A stretch of 64,000 nucleotides of DNA from Clostridium hydrogeniformans DSM 21757 (GCF_000686705.1 NZ_JMLJ01000015.1:62001-126000); one strand, 5' to 3'. Counted from the stretch's first letter, positions 42,381 through 53,194 are shown. Program-made: numbers and translations. The notes: generated by a model not told the origin, from the letters alone.

Positions 42381-43253
42381 ATGAATTTAGTAATATTAAC
42401 TGACTCTAGTTGTGATTTGCCAATAGAGTACTTAAATGAAAATAATATACCAGCCTTAGGTCTTGTGTATCATTTTAAGGGTAAAGACTATGTAGACGAC
42501 TTTGGTCAAACCATAAATTATAAAGATTTTTATGATGCTGTAAGAAATGGAGAGCTTCCAACTACATCTCAAGTAAATGCTTTTAGGTTTGAAGAAGAGT
42601 TTACAAAACATGTAAAAGAAGACAAAGCAATAATCTATATAGCATTCTCCTCTGCTTTAAGTGGAACTTATAATAGTTCTTTAATAGCTAAAGAAGCTGT
42701 TCTTGAAAAATATCCTAAGGCTGATATAACAATAATAGACTCAAAATGTGCCTCATCTGGTGTTGGACTTTTAGTTTATTATGCTAATGAAATGAGAAGA
42801 AATGGAGCTTCCAAGGAAGAGATAATTTCATGGGTTAATGATAACTTAATTAAAACAAATCATTACTTTACAGTAAATGATCTAAACCACCTAAAAAGAG
42901 GGGGTAGGGTCTCCTCTACATCTGCTATAATTGGAACTATTCTTGATATAAAGCCTATTCTTTATGTTAACTCTGAAGGAAAGCTTATATCTATAAACAA
43001 AGTAAAAGGCAGAAAGAAATCAATAAAGACCTTAGTTGATTACTTTAGAACTAATGTTATAAATCCTGAGGAACAAGTCGTATTTATAAGTCATGGTGAC
43101 TGTTTAAATGATGCAGAGCATCTTAAGAAACTTTTATGTGATGAGTTTAAGATTAAAGACGTTATAATTAGCTCAGTAGGTCCTTGCATTGGATCTCATG
43201 GTGGTCCTGATATCCTCACTTTGTTTTTCTTAGGTAAAGAAAGAACTCTATAA
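42381..43253 (+). CDS. DegV family fatty-acid-binding protein
   Basis: 290 residues. Hallmarks: LTDSSCDLP at the start, TTSQVNAFRFEEEF, YIAFSSALSGTYNSS, VNDLNHLKRGGRVS and the C-terminal GPCIGSHGGPD. DegV (FakB-type) proteins bind fatty acids for the FakA kinase, delivering acyl phosphate to lipid synthesis. No fakA is nearby. Ribosome binding site AAGGAGAG before ATG. Confidence 0.93.
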   Translation: MNLVILTDSSCDLPIEYLNENNIPALGLVYHFKGKDYVDDFGQTINYKDFYDAVRNGELPTTSQVNAFRFEEEFTKHVKEDKAIIYIAFSSALSGTYNSSLIAKEAVLEKYPKADITIIDSKCASSGVGLLVYYANEMRRNGASKEEIISWVNDNLIKTNHYFTVNDLNHLKRGGRVSSTSAIIGTILDIKPILYVNSEGKLISINKVKGRKKSIKTLVDYFRTNVINPEEQVVFISHGDCLNDAEHLKKLLCDEFKIKDVIISSVGPCIGSHGGPDILTLFFLGKERTL

Positions 43254-43376
43254 CTCTAACTTATATTAAAATATAAATATATATGAATTATAACTTTAAC
43301 AAGTAAATAATTGTATAACTTTAGATTTTAGTGGAAAGCTAACTAAGTAAAAATAAATCAGAACGGAGTGATTGGT

Positions 43377-43967
43377 TTGAAAAGCTTAGTTGGTACTAAA
43401 ACCGCTGGAAATTTAGCTAAAGCCTTTGCAGGGGAATCTCAGGCTAGAAACAGATATTCTTTTTATAGTGATTTAGCAAAGAAAGAAGGACATCATCATA
43501 TTGCCCATGTATTTGCAGAAACTGCTGATAATGAAAGAGCTCACGCAGAGGTATTTTTTAATTTATTAATTGAAGGATTAGGAAAAAAAGCTCAAATTGA
43601 TGTTGATGCTGATTATCCTGTAGGTTTATCCTCTACTGCTGATAACCTAAAATATGCAGCAGAAGGAGAAAAAGAAGAATGGGGAACTGCTTATCCTGAC
43701 TTTGCTAAAACAGCAAAAGAAGAAGGCTTCCCTGAAGTTGAAGTTGCCTTCAAGAAGATTATAGAGGTTGAAAAACATCATGAACAAAGATATTTAGATT
43801 TGCATAATAGAATGCAAACTAACAGACTATACGAAATGGATACTGACCAATATTGGAAATGTAGAAATTGCGGATATATTCATGAAGGAAAATCAGCTCC
43901 AAGAATTTGCCCTGCTTGTAAATATCCTCAAGGTTATTTTGAAATCATGTATGACACCAAATCATAA
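43377..43967 (+). CDS. rbr: Rubrerythrin
   Basis: 196 residues. I chose the TTG at 43377, 8 bp after CGGAG; a GTG at 43368 overlaps that site. The ferritin-like diiron domain includes [30 protein letters not shown] and [11 protein letters not shown]. The C-terminal rubredoxin-like domain has [10 protein letters not shown] and CPACKYPQG for one iron. It reduces hydrogen peroxide to water and protects anaerobes from oxygen stress. Confidence 0.97.
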   Translation: MKSLVGTKTAGNLAKAFAGESQARNRYSFYSDLAKKEGHHHIAHVFAETADNERAHAEVFFNLLIEGLGKKAQIDVDADYPVGLSSTADNLKYAAEGEKEEWGTAYPDFAKTAKEEGFPEVEVAFKKIIEVEKHHEQRYLDLHNRMQTNRLYEMDTDQYWKCRNCGYIHEGKSAPRICPACKYPQGYFEIMYDTKS

Positions 43968-44117
43968 TCTTTATGTTAATATACATTGAACTATAAATTT
44001 ATCTATACTAAAAACTTCAGCAGAATTTATGGTTCAATGAACCTTAAGTTATATAATTAAAGGTATATACTTTATGATATAACTTAGAAAAATACTTAAT
44101 ATTTTTTGTAACCATGC

Positions 44118-44155
44118 AAAAGCACTATGAATTAGTTTAAAATCATAGTGCTTTT
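44118..44155. terminator. Bidirectional terminator after rubrerythrin
   Basis: AAAAGCACTATGA / TCATAGTGCTTTT stem-loop. It is the main feature of 43968-44170. Confidence 0.8.
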
Positions 44156-44171
44156 ACTATATGATGTTTTT

Positions 44172-44310
44172 ATCTGATGACTGCAGACTGTAACACTCCC
44201 AGCCTCTAAAAAATGTGGATACCAGTTGTGCTACGCCCCTAGATTAACTCATCTAAACTTCAGATGGTGGAAAGAACCCCATCAGAAGGAAGATTTATTC
44301 TATATATTAA
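44172..44310. repeat. Dispersed hairpin repeat, copy 2
   Basis: Aligns along its length with 48641-48773 and partly with 1-94. It touches the 3' end of sbcC. On the minus strand it reads hairpin, small second hairpin (TAGAT / ATCTA), then GGGGCGTAGCACAACTGGTA, and later GTGTTACAGTC, similar to tRNA D- and T-arms. Role unknown. Confidence 0.8.
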
Positions 44311-47300
44311 ACTTGGTACTACTACCTTCCTTAGCCGGTATTATCTCAAGTTTTGCCTCTATCCTCTCTTTAAGTTCTGGAACGTGAGATATTATACCTA
44401 CAAGCCTTCCTCCACTTTGAAGTCCTATTAAACACTGTATAGCATTATCTAAAGATTCTGGATCTAAGGTTCCAAATCCCTCATCTACAAACATGGTGTC
44501 AATCTGTATTCCACCAGCATAACTCTGAACCACATCTGCAAGGCCTAGTGCCATTGATAAGGATGCCTTAAAGCTCTCTCCTCCTGATAGGGTTTTTACA
44601 TGCCTTGCCTTTCCTGTATAGTTATCAAATACTTCTAGTTCAAGACCTTGTTGGCTATTTCCTTTTCCCCTATCCTTCTTTCTAAGGAGTTCAAACCTTC
44701 CATTGGTCATTTTTCTAAGTCTTATGTTAGAAGCTTCTATTATGTCATCAAAATATGATGCTAAAACATATCTCTCAAAGCTTATTCTTTCACTATTATT
44801 TCCCTTAGATATATTTGCAAGATCTCCGATTATATTATATTGTTCTTCCTTTGATTTTATCTTTTCATTTAAGTCTTTTGCATCTTTTAATAGGGATTTA
44901 TTATTCTCTATTCTTGAATAAATAACTTTATCCTTATTTAATAAATCTTTTTCTATACTCTCATTTTCCTTAAGATTTTCTCTTGTAGATGTAAGATCAA
45001 CTGCTGATAAATCCTTAGTTTCCTCTAGAATATTTTTATACATTTCCTCGGAAATTTTAAGGTTATTATAAAAGGTTTGTATCTCTTTATCTAATCTACT
45101 TATCTCATCTTCTCCTAATATGCAGCTTTTATATTCTTCATAAGATTTAAATCCTATAGAAATTGTTCTCTCTTTAAATCTACCTAATGCTGCTTCTCTT
45201 TCTTCTTTAACCAATTCTAAATTTTTCTCTTTAGCCTCTCTATCTCCCTTAGCTCCAAAATAATTATTACTTGAAGTGTTAAAGTCATTCTCTGCTTTTA
45301 AATAATCTTCCTTTAACCTTTCTATTTTTGACTTTATTATTAAAAGTTCTTCTTCTATATCATTTAATGACTTTATTTCTCCATTAAATTCTTCTTCTAA
45401 AACTCTTAGATTCTCCTTTAATCCTTGAAGCTCTATTAATTTTTCTTTATTTAATACTTCCTCTACTTCTACTTCCTTCTCAGTATCTTCTATATACTTT
45501 TCTTTATTATTTTTAAGTTCTTTTATTGAATCTAATTTATTTATTTCCTCTAGGAGATTATCTATATCCTTGGTTAACCTATCTATATTCTCTCTTTCCT
45601 CTCCTCCCGAGGCTACTATTTTGTCCTTAAGGCTTGTTAAATCTACATAATTAAAATCCTTAAACACTTCTTCTGCCATAGGAATTATAACTTCCTCTAA
45701 TGAGGATGACATAAAGGCATTTCTCTCCGTAAGGTTGTTTAAAATACTATCATATTCTTCCTTACTCTCATCAAATCTTTTTCTTTCTTCTTCTAATCTA
45801 TTCTCTGTTACATTTCCTTCTATAAGCTTTGCAGGATTTGGATGATTAGTAGATCCACATACAGAACAAGGTTCACCTTGAATTAGTTTCGATGCTAATA
45901 TTCCAGCCTGACTCTTTCTAAAGGATTCTTCTAATGCCTCATAGTTAGCCTTAATTTCTTTATACTCTTTTTCTTTATGATTAAACTTTTCTTTAATAAG
46001 TGTAAATTCTTTATGGTTTTTTAATGACTTCTCTACTTCTTTATAAAGCTTAAGTAGCCTATCTCTTTTTTTCTTTGCCTCTTCACATTTTAACTCTAAT
46101 ATAATTTTTTCTTTTTCCTTTTTAGATATATCCTCAATTTTACTTTGAAGATTTTTTATCTCATCTTTACTTATCCTTAAACTACTCTTATAATTAGTTA
46201 TTTTATTAGTAGACTCCTCAAGTTCCTTAGTTATTCTAGTAATATTACCTTTAGTCTCTTCATGACCTTGTAGCCTCTTATGAAGCTTCTCCATATTATT
46301 TATACTAAGCTCTAAATTTTTCTTCTCTTCTTCTCTAATTTTCTCTTTTTTAAATTCTTCTTCTGCCTTTAAAAATCTTTCCTTTAAAGTATTCTCTTTT
46401 TCTATAGAAACCTTTAATTCTTCCTGTACCCTATTAAAACTTAAGTTTCTTTCCTTATAATACTCCTCCAAAGGCTTTATTTCTAAGGCCTTCCTTCCAC
46501 TTTTTAAAACCTCTTCCTTATCTATATAATCCTTCTTTTGACTTTCATAATTATCTTTTTCAAGTTTTAATTTATTTAAATCCTCTAGCTTTTTATTTAT
46601 GGCTTCCCCATTTATTATGGCTATCTTATCTTCCTCTATAGCTGATCTAATTTTAGTTATTTCGTCTCTTAGCCCCGTTTGAATTTCCTTATCACTCTTT
46701 ATAATATTCTCTGCTGCCTCTATTATCTCTGCTACATTAAGATGATCCTCATTTATCATGTTATATAAGCCTTCATATTCTTCTTTGCAGTTTAAGCTTT
46801 TAAGCTTTGTGTCCCTTCTTTCTTGAACAAGCTTTATATCATTTCTTAAAACAGATGCATCTTCCCCTATTTTTCTTTGAATAGTGTCAAATATATAGGT
46901 TCCAAATATTTTTCTAAATATCTTTTCCCTCTCAAGACTATCTGATGTTAAAAGCTTTCTAAACTCTCCTTGGGGGATCATTACAATCTGCTTAAACTGT
47001 GCCTTGTTTATCCCTAATATACTATCTATTTTTTCATTAACATCCTTAACTCCAGTTATGACTTTCCCCTCTGGAAGTTTAAGTTCTGCATCGGATTTTT
47101 GTTCTGTAAAACCTTCACCTCTAACCTTCTTCTTTAATTGAAGTGGAACTCTTTTTATGTAATATTCCTTCCCCCTTAAAGTAAACCAAAATTCTATTTC
47201 TGTTAAAATATCAGCTTTGGCAAAATCACTTCTTAAGGATGTCCCTTCTCTTTCACTTCCACTAGCTTCTCCATATAATGCGAAAGTTATAGCATCAAAT

Positions 47301-47431
47301 ATAGTAGTCTTTCCAGCTCCTGTGGGTCCTGTTATTAGGAATATATTTTTATTCTGAAGTTTTGAAAAGTCTATAGTTTCCTTACCAGCATAAGGACCAA
47401 AAGCACTAACAGTTAGCTTTAATGGTTTCAT
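44300..47431 (-). CDS. sbcC: Exonuclease subunit SbcC
   Basis: 1043 residues, full length. Walker A GPTGAGKTTIFDAI (about 34), two long coiled coils around a zinc hook (GEPCSVCGSTNHP, about 530), and the C-terminal ATPase lobe with TLSGGESFKASLSMALG and MFVDEGFGTLD. With SbcD it forms the nuclease that opens DNA hairpins and trims protein-blocked ends. Its start lies 3 bp after sbcD. The dispersed repeat overlaps its 3' end. Confidence 0.97.
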   Translation of the reverse strand: MKPLKLTVSAFGPYAGKETIDFSKLQNKNIFLITGPTGAGKTTIFDAITFALYGEASGSEREGTSLRSDFAKADILTEIEFWFTLRGKEYYIKRVPLQLKKKVRGEGFTEQKSDAELKLPEGKVITGVKDVNEKIDSILGINKAQFKQIVMIPQGEFRKLLTSDSLEREKIFRKIFGTYIFDTIQRKIGEDASVLRNDIKLVQERRDTKLKSLNCKEEYEGLYNMINEDHLNVAEIIEAAENIIKSDKEIQTGLRDEITKIRSAIEEDKIAIINGEAINKKLEDLNKLKLEKDNYESQKKDYIDKEEVLKSGRKALEIKPLEEYYKERNLSFNRVQEELKVSIEKENTLKERFLKAEEEFKKEKIREEEKKNLELSINNMEKLHKRLQGHEETKGNITRITKELEESTNKITNYKSSLRISKDEIKNLQSKIEDISKKEKEKIILELKCEEAKKKRDRLLKLYKEVEKSLKNHKEFTLIKEKFNHKEKEYKEIKANYEALEESFRKSQAGILASKLIQGEPCSVCGSTNHPNPAKLIEGNVTENRLEEERKRFDESKEEYDSILNNLTERNAFMSSSLEEVIIPMAEEVFKDFNYVDLTSLKDKIVASGGEERENIDRLTKDIDNLLEEINKLDSIKELKNNKEKYIEDTEKEVEVEEVLNKEKLIELQGLKENLRVLEEEFNGEIKSLNDIEEELLIIKSKIERLKEDYLKAENDFNTSSNNYFGAKGDREAKEKNLELVKEEREAALGRFKERTISIGFKSYEEYKSCILGEDEISRLDKEIQTFYNNLKISEEMYKNILEETKDLSAVDLTSTRENLKENESIEKDLLNKDKVIYSRIENNKSLLKDAKDLNEKIKSKEEQYNIIGDLANISKGNNSERISFERYVLASYFDDIIEASNIRLRKMTNGRFELLRKKDRGKGNSQQGLELEVFDNYTGKARHVKTLSGGESFKASLSMALGLADVVQSYAGGIQIDTMFVDEGFGTLDPESLDNAIQCLIGLQSGGRLVGIISHVPELKERIEAKLEIIPAKEGSSTKFNI

Positions 47432-47434
47432 AGG

Positions 47435-48622
47435 TTACTCACCACCCTTTTCTACTTCTTCAATAATTTTTTCCATAACCTGTTGTCTTTTATCATCACA
47501 TTCTCTACCTGTAATATCCATATAAAAGTCTTTAAATAAATCCATCTTTGATTTGTTCTTATAGTTTCTTTCTTTTGAAACCTTAGTTTCTTCATTACCT
47601 TTTGTTACTTCTCTAGAAAGTTCCATTATATTAGGATATATAGCTCTAAGTTTTGCCATAGGCTCTAGTACTTCCCCTTCATCTGTTAGGATCACCTTTA
47701 TATAATCTTCTCTATTACCTTCCCTATATACCGATGGATCTATTAGACTATTAAGTTCTCCTTTTATTATTCTAAAGTCTCTTCTCATAGGTATATTCCT
47801 AAGTTCTATATCAATATCTCCATACTTATCCATATTAACTATGGTTACTCCCTTTCTTTGTTTCACCTCTGAAAAAGAATACTTAAGTAAAGAGCCTGCA
47901 TATCTTATCTTCTCACTTCCAACCCTTTGTGGACCATGAAGATGCCCTAAAGCTGTATAATTAAAATCCTCAAAGTACCCTGCATTTATAAGTTCAGATC
48001 CTCCTATTGATAATGGTCTTTCAGAATCACTAGTACTAAGTCCTCCCTTTTCTTCTACCTTATCGGTCATATAAGTAACATATCCATGAGCTATAACTAC
48101 ATTTCTTTCACTTTTATTCATCTTTTCTTTTATTCTTTCTATCATAGCCTTCATAGCCTTATCATGATCCTTTATAGTCTCATATCCATAAATCTCCCTA
48201 ACTACAGGTGGATCTACATAAGGAATTAAATAAAAGTTTACTGGACCATATTCATCCTCTAATGTAACTTTATTTATCTCCCCATTAAATATCCCTTCTA
48301 TATAAAGTCCCTTATTTCTCACTAAAGCTTTTGCAAATTCAAGTCTTTCTCCACTATCATGATTACCTGCAATAGCAATTACAGGAGTATTTAAATCTAT
48401 TATTATTTTATTTAAAACCTTGTTTAAAAGCTCTATAGCTTCTACTGGTGCCACTGATCTATCATATAGGTCTCCAGCTATAACAAGAGCATTGGGTTTT
48501 TCTTCTTCTATAATATTAAAAAGCTCATTTAAAGCAATTTCCTGGTCTTCTGTCATGTGGAACTCATTAACTATTTTTCCTATGTGCCAATCACTTGTAT
48601 GAATAAACTTCAATGATTTCAC
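47435..48622 (-). CDS. sbcD: Exonuclease subunit SbcD
   Basis: 395 residues. Metallophosphoesterase motifs: TSDWHIGK, VIAGDLYDRS, AIAGNHDSGE, VIAHGYV and ALGHLHGPQ, binding two metals. The C-terminal part contacts SbcC. First gene of the sbcDC operon; AGAGGTGAAATC precedes the start. A copy of the dispersed repeat lies directly upstream. Confidence 0.97.
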   Translation of the reverse strand: MKSLKFIHTSDWHIGKIVNEFHMTEDQEIALNELFNIIEEEKPNALVIAGDLYDRSVAPVEAIELLNKVLNKIIIDLNTPVIAIAGNHDSGERLEFAKALVRNKGLYIEGIFNGEINKVTLEDEYGPVNFYLIPYVDPPVVREIYGYETIKDHDKAMKAMIERIKEKMNKSERNVVIAHGYVTYMTDKVEEKGGLSTSDSERPLSIGGSELINAGYFEDFNYTALGHLHGPQRVGSEKIRYAGSLLKYSFSEVKQRKGVTIVNMDKYGDIDIELRNIPMRRDFRIIKGELNSLIDPSVYREGNREDYIKVILTDEGEVLEPMAKLRAIYPNIMELSREVTKGNEETKVSKERNYKNKSKMDLFKDFYMDITGRECDDKRQQVMEKIIEEVEKGGE

Positions 48623-48640
48623 CTCTCAATAATTATTTAT

Positions 48641-48773
48641 CTCATGGCTATAAACTTTAACACCCCATCCTCTAAAGGTTTGGGATAACAGTTGATACAA
48701 CCCTAGATTAAATTATCTAACCTTCAAATGGTAGAAAGAGCACCATCTGAAGGAAGATTCCTTCTATATATTA
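48641..48773. repeat. Dispersed hairpin repeat, copy 3
   Basis: Same element and orientation as copy 2. Stem CTTCAAATGG / CCATCTGAAG has one change that keeps a G-U pair if the RNA is read from the minus strand, the sbcDC strand. It lies 18 bp before the sbcD start. The rest of 48774-49120 is AT-rich DNA in which I see no gene. Confidence 0.8.
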
Positions 48774-49121
48774 ATTATAACATTATAAGTATTATTTAAT
48801 CCTAAGAAAAGTTTTGTTTTATCCATATAATCTTACAGATTAATTATATTAATGCATATCTATCAGATAATTAAATTTTACCCATCTATAAGTTAATCTA
48901 CATCTAATATAAAAACTAATTAATATATGGATTCCCTTAAATTAATTTCTACAAAAATAGAATTTATCCACTTCCTAATATCTATCATTAATCAACCCAT
49001 GAAGTTATAATGTTAAAACTTTTAATAAAGTGTTTATCTTGAATAAATTTCTTGTCATATAAGGACCTATTAGAATCATTTCCCTTATTAATTAAGATAT
49101 TCTTACATATGTGTAAATGAA

Positions 49122-49151
49122 TTGACAGTAAATATTTGGTTGTGTTATAAC
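49122..49151 (+). promoter_or_regulatory. Promoter of the 49196-51649 operon
   Basis: TTGACA (49122-49127), 17-18 bp, TTATAAC (49145-49151); about 45 bp before the first start codon. Confidence 0.7.
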
Positions 49152-49195
49152 TTTAAATGGAAGTTAAATATTCCATTGGAAATTAGGAGGATTAT

Positions 49196-49771
49196 ATGAA
49201 AAAATTTATTGTTTTTTTAAGCGTGATTTTACTATCAGCTTCCTGTGCATTTTACTTTGCTCTTAATAATAGAACAACTTTACCTACTAGGGATATTTCA
49301 TTTGATACTCCTGAGGATACTATAAAATATTTGTTTAATAATTGGCATTATACTGTTAAAGAAAATAAAACCTATCCTTCTTATTTGTTTACTTGTGAGA
49401 AACCAAGCAAGGAACTACTTATGGCATTTTCTAAAAGACGTCAGGGTAAATTCTTTATAGATCATGAAGCACAAGGTTTTTATCGTATTGATGATTTTTC
49501 TGTAAAAGTAGAAAATTTAATTATAAAAGATGAATTTAAGGAAACTGCAATTAGCCATAAATATCGCTTAAATAATATGGGAATAGGTGTAAACATTGAT
49601 GATATAAAAGCTATTAAGGTAGAATATATAGGTGAACCTATGTATAAAGAACCGTCTTATGAAAAGGTGGAAAAAAGAAGGTTAATATCTACTGTTTTTT
49701 TAATACAAGAAAATGACTCTTGGGTTATAGATAACATTGTTTTAACTGACTCTCTTTCCCTAGACTTATAA
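49196..49771 (+). CDS. Secreted or membrane-anchored protein, DUF4829-like
   Basis: 191 residues. An N-terminal signal/anchor (KKFIVFLSVILLSASCAFYF) includes a cysteine that may be lipidated, though the lipobox (SASC) is weak. The outer domain (FDTPEDTIKYLFNNWHYTVK, then a C-terminal SWVIDNIVL) resembles the NTF2-like DUF4829 group of clostridial secreted proteins. It leads an operon with an ABC ATPase and permease. Confidence 0.6.
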   Translation: MKKFIVFLSVILLSASCAFYFALNNRTTLPTRDISFDTPEDTIKYLFNNWHYTVKENKTYPSYLFTCEKPSKELLMAFSKRRQGKFFIDHEAQGFYRIDDFSVKVENLIIKDEFKETAISHKYRLNNMGIGVNIDDIKAIKVEYIGEPMYKEPSYEKVEKRRLISTVFLIQENDSWVIDNIVLTDSLSLDL

Positions 49772-49790
49772 AATAAAAGGAAGGTATTAG

Positions 49791-50657
49791 ATGATAAAAG
49801 TAACTAGATTATCTAAATTTATAGACAATAATTTAGTATTAAATAATATATCTTTTGATATTAAAAAAAATAAAATTACAGCCTTAGTGGGGCCTAATGG
49901 TGCTGGTAAGACCACCTTAATAAGGTGCTTAACTGGCATATATCATAGCGAGTGTGGCTCTATATGTTATGATGGTAAAAACTTAAATGATGATTATAAG
50001 ATAAAAGAAAACATAGGCTTTGTTTGTGATGAGAGCTATTATCCCTTTATGACCTCTATTAAAGACATATTATCCTATTATAAAATGATCTATAAAAACT
50101 TTCATATGGATAGATTTAATTATTATAATAATATATTTAAAATAGACTTAACCAAAAAATTTAATGATCTTTCTAAAGGTATGAAAATGAAGTTATCAAT
50201 AATGATATCCCTAAGTATTAATGCTGATTACTTAATCCTGGACGAGCCTACATCAGGACTTGATCCCATATCAAAACGAGATTTTTTAAACCTACTTTTA
50301 GAATATAAAAATAATAAGAATTCCTCAATTTTAATATCCTCTCATCATCTTCAAGATTTAGAGAGAATCTGTGATGATGTAATAATAATGGATAAAGGGA
50401 AAATTAAAGGTGTGTATTCCTTAGATCTTCTTAAAAATAAATATAAAAAGCTCCAAGTAGCCTTTGATGATGTATCTGTAATAGATAATTTTAATTACGA
50501 TAGTATTCTACATGTAGAAAAAGAAGGACGCGTTGCTACGTTTATTTGTAAGGATTATGAATTATTAAAAGAAAAACTCCTAATACTAAAGCCTTTATTT
50601 ATAGAAGAACTAGATCTTAACCTAGAGGAAATATTTATATATTCTTTGTATAGTTAA
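49791..50657 (+). CDS. ABC transporter ATP-binding protein
   Basis: 288 residues. Walker A GPNGAGKTT (about 35), a degenerate signature (LSKGMKMKLS), Walker B (LILDEPTSGLD), H-loop (SSHH). The LSKGM signature is typical of YtrB/EcsA-like export ATPases. A C-terminal domain of about 80 residues is present. It lies 12 bp before the permease gene. Substrate unknown. Confidence 0.88.
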   Translation: MIKVTRLSKFIDNNLVLNNISFDIKKNKITALVGPNGAGKTTLIRCLTGIYHSECGSICYDGKNLNDDYKIKENIGFVCDESYYPFMTSIKDILSYYKMIYKNFHMDRFNYYNNIFKIDLTKKFNDLSKGMKMKLSIMISLSINADYLILDEPTSGLDPISKRDFLNLLLEYKNNKNSSILISSHHLQDLERICDDVIIMDKGKIKGVYSLDLLKNKYKKLQVAFDDVSVIDNFNYDSILHVEKEGRVATFICKDYELLKEKLLILKPLFIEELDLNLEEIFIYSLYS

Positions 50658-50668
50658 AGGAGAAAATC

Positions 50669-51649
50669 ATGAAAAATTTATTTAATAAAGCTCTTTTTAT
50701 AAGTAAAATCAAAGAGATATTTTTTCTTATTTGTTTAGATATGTTGGTAGTTTCATATCTTGGTTTTAATACTTATAATAAATTTTTTATTTATAAGCTT
50801 ACTGGAATAACTGATGGCTATTCTGATGGCCAATTTTATGGATTAAAAAATGAAATGGTTTCTAATCACTTATGGGTTATGTTTATTTCATTACTTCTTT
50901 TTTCCTTTATACTTTTAGGTATTAATAAAAATAAAGAATATTTATTTTTAGGTCACCAGCCCTTTAGTAAAACTTCTATTATATTTACTAAGGTTTTAAT
51001 ATTGTTTATTATCTTATTAATCAATGTTCTTATATTAAACTACACTTATATTTTGTGTTACATTAAATATAAATATATCTTTGATTATATAAATATAAAT
51101 CTTATATATATAACAATTAGAACATTTTGCTATGATTTCACAATCTCCTTATTAATACTGGCTTTTTGCCTAGTTATAAACTTTTATGTTAATAATGGGA
51201 TAATGGCTATAATATTAGAACTCGGTCTTATCGCAGTATTTGTAATATGTTGCTCTATGGTTTCTAGTAAAATATTTAGTTACAATAACGAAAAAGTACT
51301 TAATACATATTCATATTTAAAAAATAATTTTAGTATAATAGACTTAGCCACCGGTCGTACTACATGGCAGCTTATGCTTATATCTCTTATTCTAGGATTA
51401 ACTATAATTTTTTTATGTGTAAAAAAGCTCTACAGCAGGCTAAAAATTGAAAAGCTTAATGGATACTTTTATTCTAAGGAGTTTTTAATATTTCTCAATT
51501 TAATTTTAAGTTTTTCAATAGCCCTAGGTCTTAACTTAACCTTAATTAATAGGTTATCCATTTATACTGATATAATATCTTTAATATTTTTCTTTTTCTC
51601 TTCTTATGTAGGACTTAATTTCTTAGAGAAAAAGTATTCCTTAATTTAA
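50669..51649 (+). CDS. ABC-2 type permease
   Basis: 326 residues with six to eight membrane spans; a loop SDGQFYGLKNEMVSNHLWV lies after the first. The central GHQPFSKTSIIFTK motif resembles the YtrC/D-like bacitracin-type permeases. It forms a transporter with the preceding ATPase. Terminator at 51654-51697. Confidence 0.8.
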   Translation: MKNLFNKALFISKIKEIFFLICLDMLVVSYLGFNTYNKFFIYKLTGITDGYSDGQFYGLKNEMVSNHLWVMFISLLLFSFILLGINKNKEYLFLGHQPFSKTSIIFTKVLILFIILLINVLILNYTYILCYIKYKYIFDYININLIYITIRTFCYDFTISLLILAFCLVINFYVNNGIMAIILELGLIAVFVICCSMVSSKIFSYNNEKVLNTYSYLKNNFSIIDLATGRTTWQLMLISLILGLTIIFLCVKKLYSRLKIEKLNGYFYSKEFLIFLNLILSFSIALGLNLTLINRLSIYTDIISLIFFFFSSYVGLNFLEKKYSLI

Positions 51650-51653
51650 GTAT

Positions 51654-51697
51654 AAAAAAGCACATCCAACATATTAAATATTTAGATGTGCTTTTAT
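51654..51697 (+). terminator. Terminator of the ABC operon
   Basis: AAAAGCACATC / GATGTGCTTTT stem-loop just after the permease stop. Confidence 0.85.
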
Positions 51698-51850
51698 GTT
51701 TTATATAATTTTTATCTATAGGAGCACTAACTGAACTCTTAACTTATACTTATAACTTTTACTTTGTTATATCCTATCTTAAATCTATGGATAACTTAAT
51801 TTTTAACATAGGAGTTCTATACTAGTGTTGTAAATCAACACTTAAGTAAT

Positions 51851-51894
51851 ATGAGGAAGAGTATTATACTTAAGTGTAAAATACTCTTCCTCAT
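51851..51894 (-). terminator. Stem-loop downstream of pepT
   Basis: Perfect 15-bp stem ATGAGGAAGAGTATT / AATACTCTTCCTCAT. No T-run on the pepT strand, so termination is likely but not certain. Confidence 0.6.
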
Positions 51895-51954
51895 TAATTT
51901 ATAATACTAAACCTTTGTCATTAATGATATTGGAATTATTAACTATTCTATATG

Positions 51955-53181
51955 TTATCTGCCTTCGTAAATCTCAGCTATCTTAACTATAACTTCTACT
52001 GCCTTTTCCATAGACTCTACTGGCACATACTCATACTTACCATGGAAGTTCTCTCCACCAGTGAATATATTAGGGCAAGGTAATCCCATGTAAGAAAGTC
52101 TTGCTCCATCAGTACCACCTCTTATAGGTCTTACTATTGGTTCTATTCCTACTTCCTTCATAGCTTCAAAGGCTATATCAACAACATACTTTACTGGCTC
52201 AACTTTTTCCTTCATGTTGTAATATTGATCCTTTATTGAAATCTCACAAGCTCCTTCTCCATAAGCCTTGTTTATTTCATCTGCCCACTTTTTCATATTA
52301 GCTTTTCTATTTTCAAAGCTATCCTTATCAAAGTCTCTGATTATATATGAAAGTTCTGATTTTTCAACAGCTCCCTTAATATCACATAATAAGTAGAATC
52401 CTTCATACCCTTCTGTCATTTCTGGAGTTTCATTCTTAGGAGCTTTTCCTATAAATTCTGATGCTATAAGCATTGAGTTTACCATTTTATTCTTAGCACT
52501 TCCTGGATGAACATTAGTACCATTGAATATAACTTCTACCCCAGCTGCATTAAAGTTCTCATATTCAAGTTCTCCAATCATTCCTCCATCCATGGTATAA
52601 GCAACTTCTGCTCCAAACTTTTTAACGTCAAAGTGATCTGCTCCTTCTCCTATTTCCTCATCTGGAGTAAAGCATATTTTTATCTCTCCATGCTTTATTT
52701 CTGGGTTATTTATTAAGTACTCCATAGCTGTCATTATTTCAGCTACTCCAGCCTTATCATCAGCCCCTAAAAGACTGTTTCCATCTGTAGTTATTAAGGT
52801 TTTTCCCACATAATGATTAAGATCTGGGAAATACTTTGGAGATAGAACTATGTTTTTTTCCTTATTTAATACTATATCTCCTCCATCATAATTTTCTACA
52901 AATTTAGGATTTACATTAGCTCCAGAGTAGTCTGGTGCCGTATCCATATGAGATATAAATCCTATGGTTTGAACCTTATTATCACTGTTGCTTGGTAGGG
53001 TAGCCATAACATATCCATTATCATCTAAGGATACATCCTTCATTCCCATTTCTTTTAGTTCCTTAACTAACTCCTCTCCAAGGATTAATTGTCCCTTAGT
53101 GCTTGGAGTTGTTCCTGTTTCTGTACTGGATTGAGTGTTGTACTTTACATACTTTAAAAACTTTTCTACTACTTTTGACAT
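51955..53181 (-). CDS. pepT: Peptidase T (tripeptide aminopeptidase)
   Basis: 408 residues, M20B family. Zinc and catalytic motifs: [51 protein letters not shown] and GGTDGARLS. It removes the N-terminal residue from tripeptides in the cytoplasm. It lies 13 bp after the DUF1189-like gene, so they may share a transcript. Confidence 0.97.
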   Translation of the reverse strand: MSKVVEKFLKYVKYNTQSSTETGTTPSTKGQLILGEELVKELKEMGMKDVSLDDNGYVMATLPSNSDNKVQTIGFISHMDTAPDYSGANVNPKFVENYDGGDIVLNKEKNIVLSPKYFPDLNHYVGKTLITTDGNSLLGADDKAGVAEIMTAMEYLINNPEIKHGEIKICFTPDEEIGEGADHFDVKKFGAEVAYTMDGGMIGELEYENFNAAGVEVIFNGTNVHPGSAKNKMVNSMLIASEFIGKAPKNETPEMTEGYEGFYLLCDIKGAVEKSELSYIIRDFDKDSFENRKANMKKWADEINKAYGEGACEISIKDQYYNMKEKVEPVKYVVDIAFEAMKEVGIEPIVRPIRGGTDGARLSYMGLPCPNIFTGGENFHGKYEYVPVESMEKAVEVIVKIAEIYEGR

Positions 53182-53194
53182 ATAAAATCCCCCC

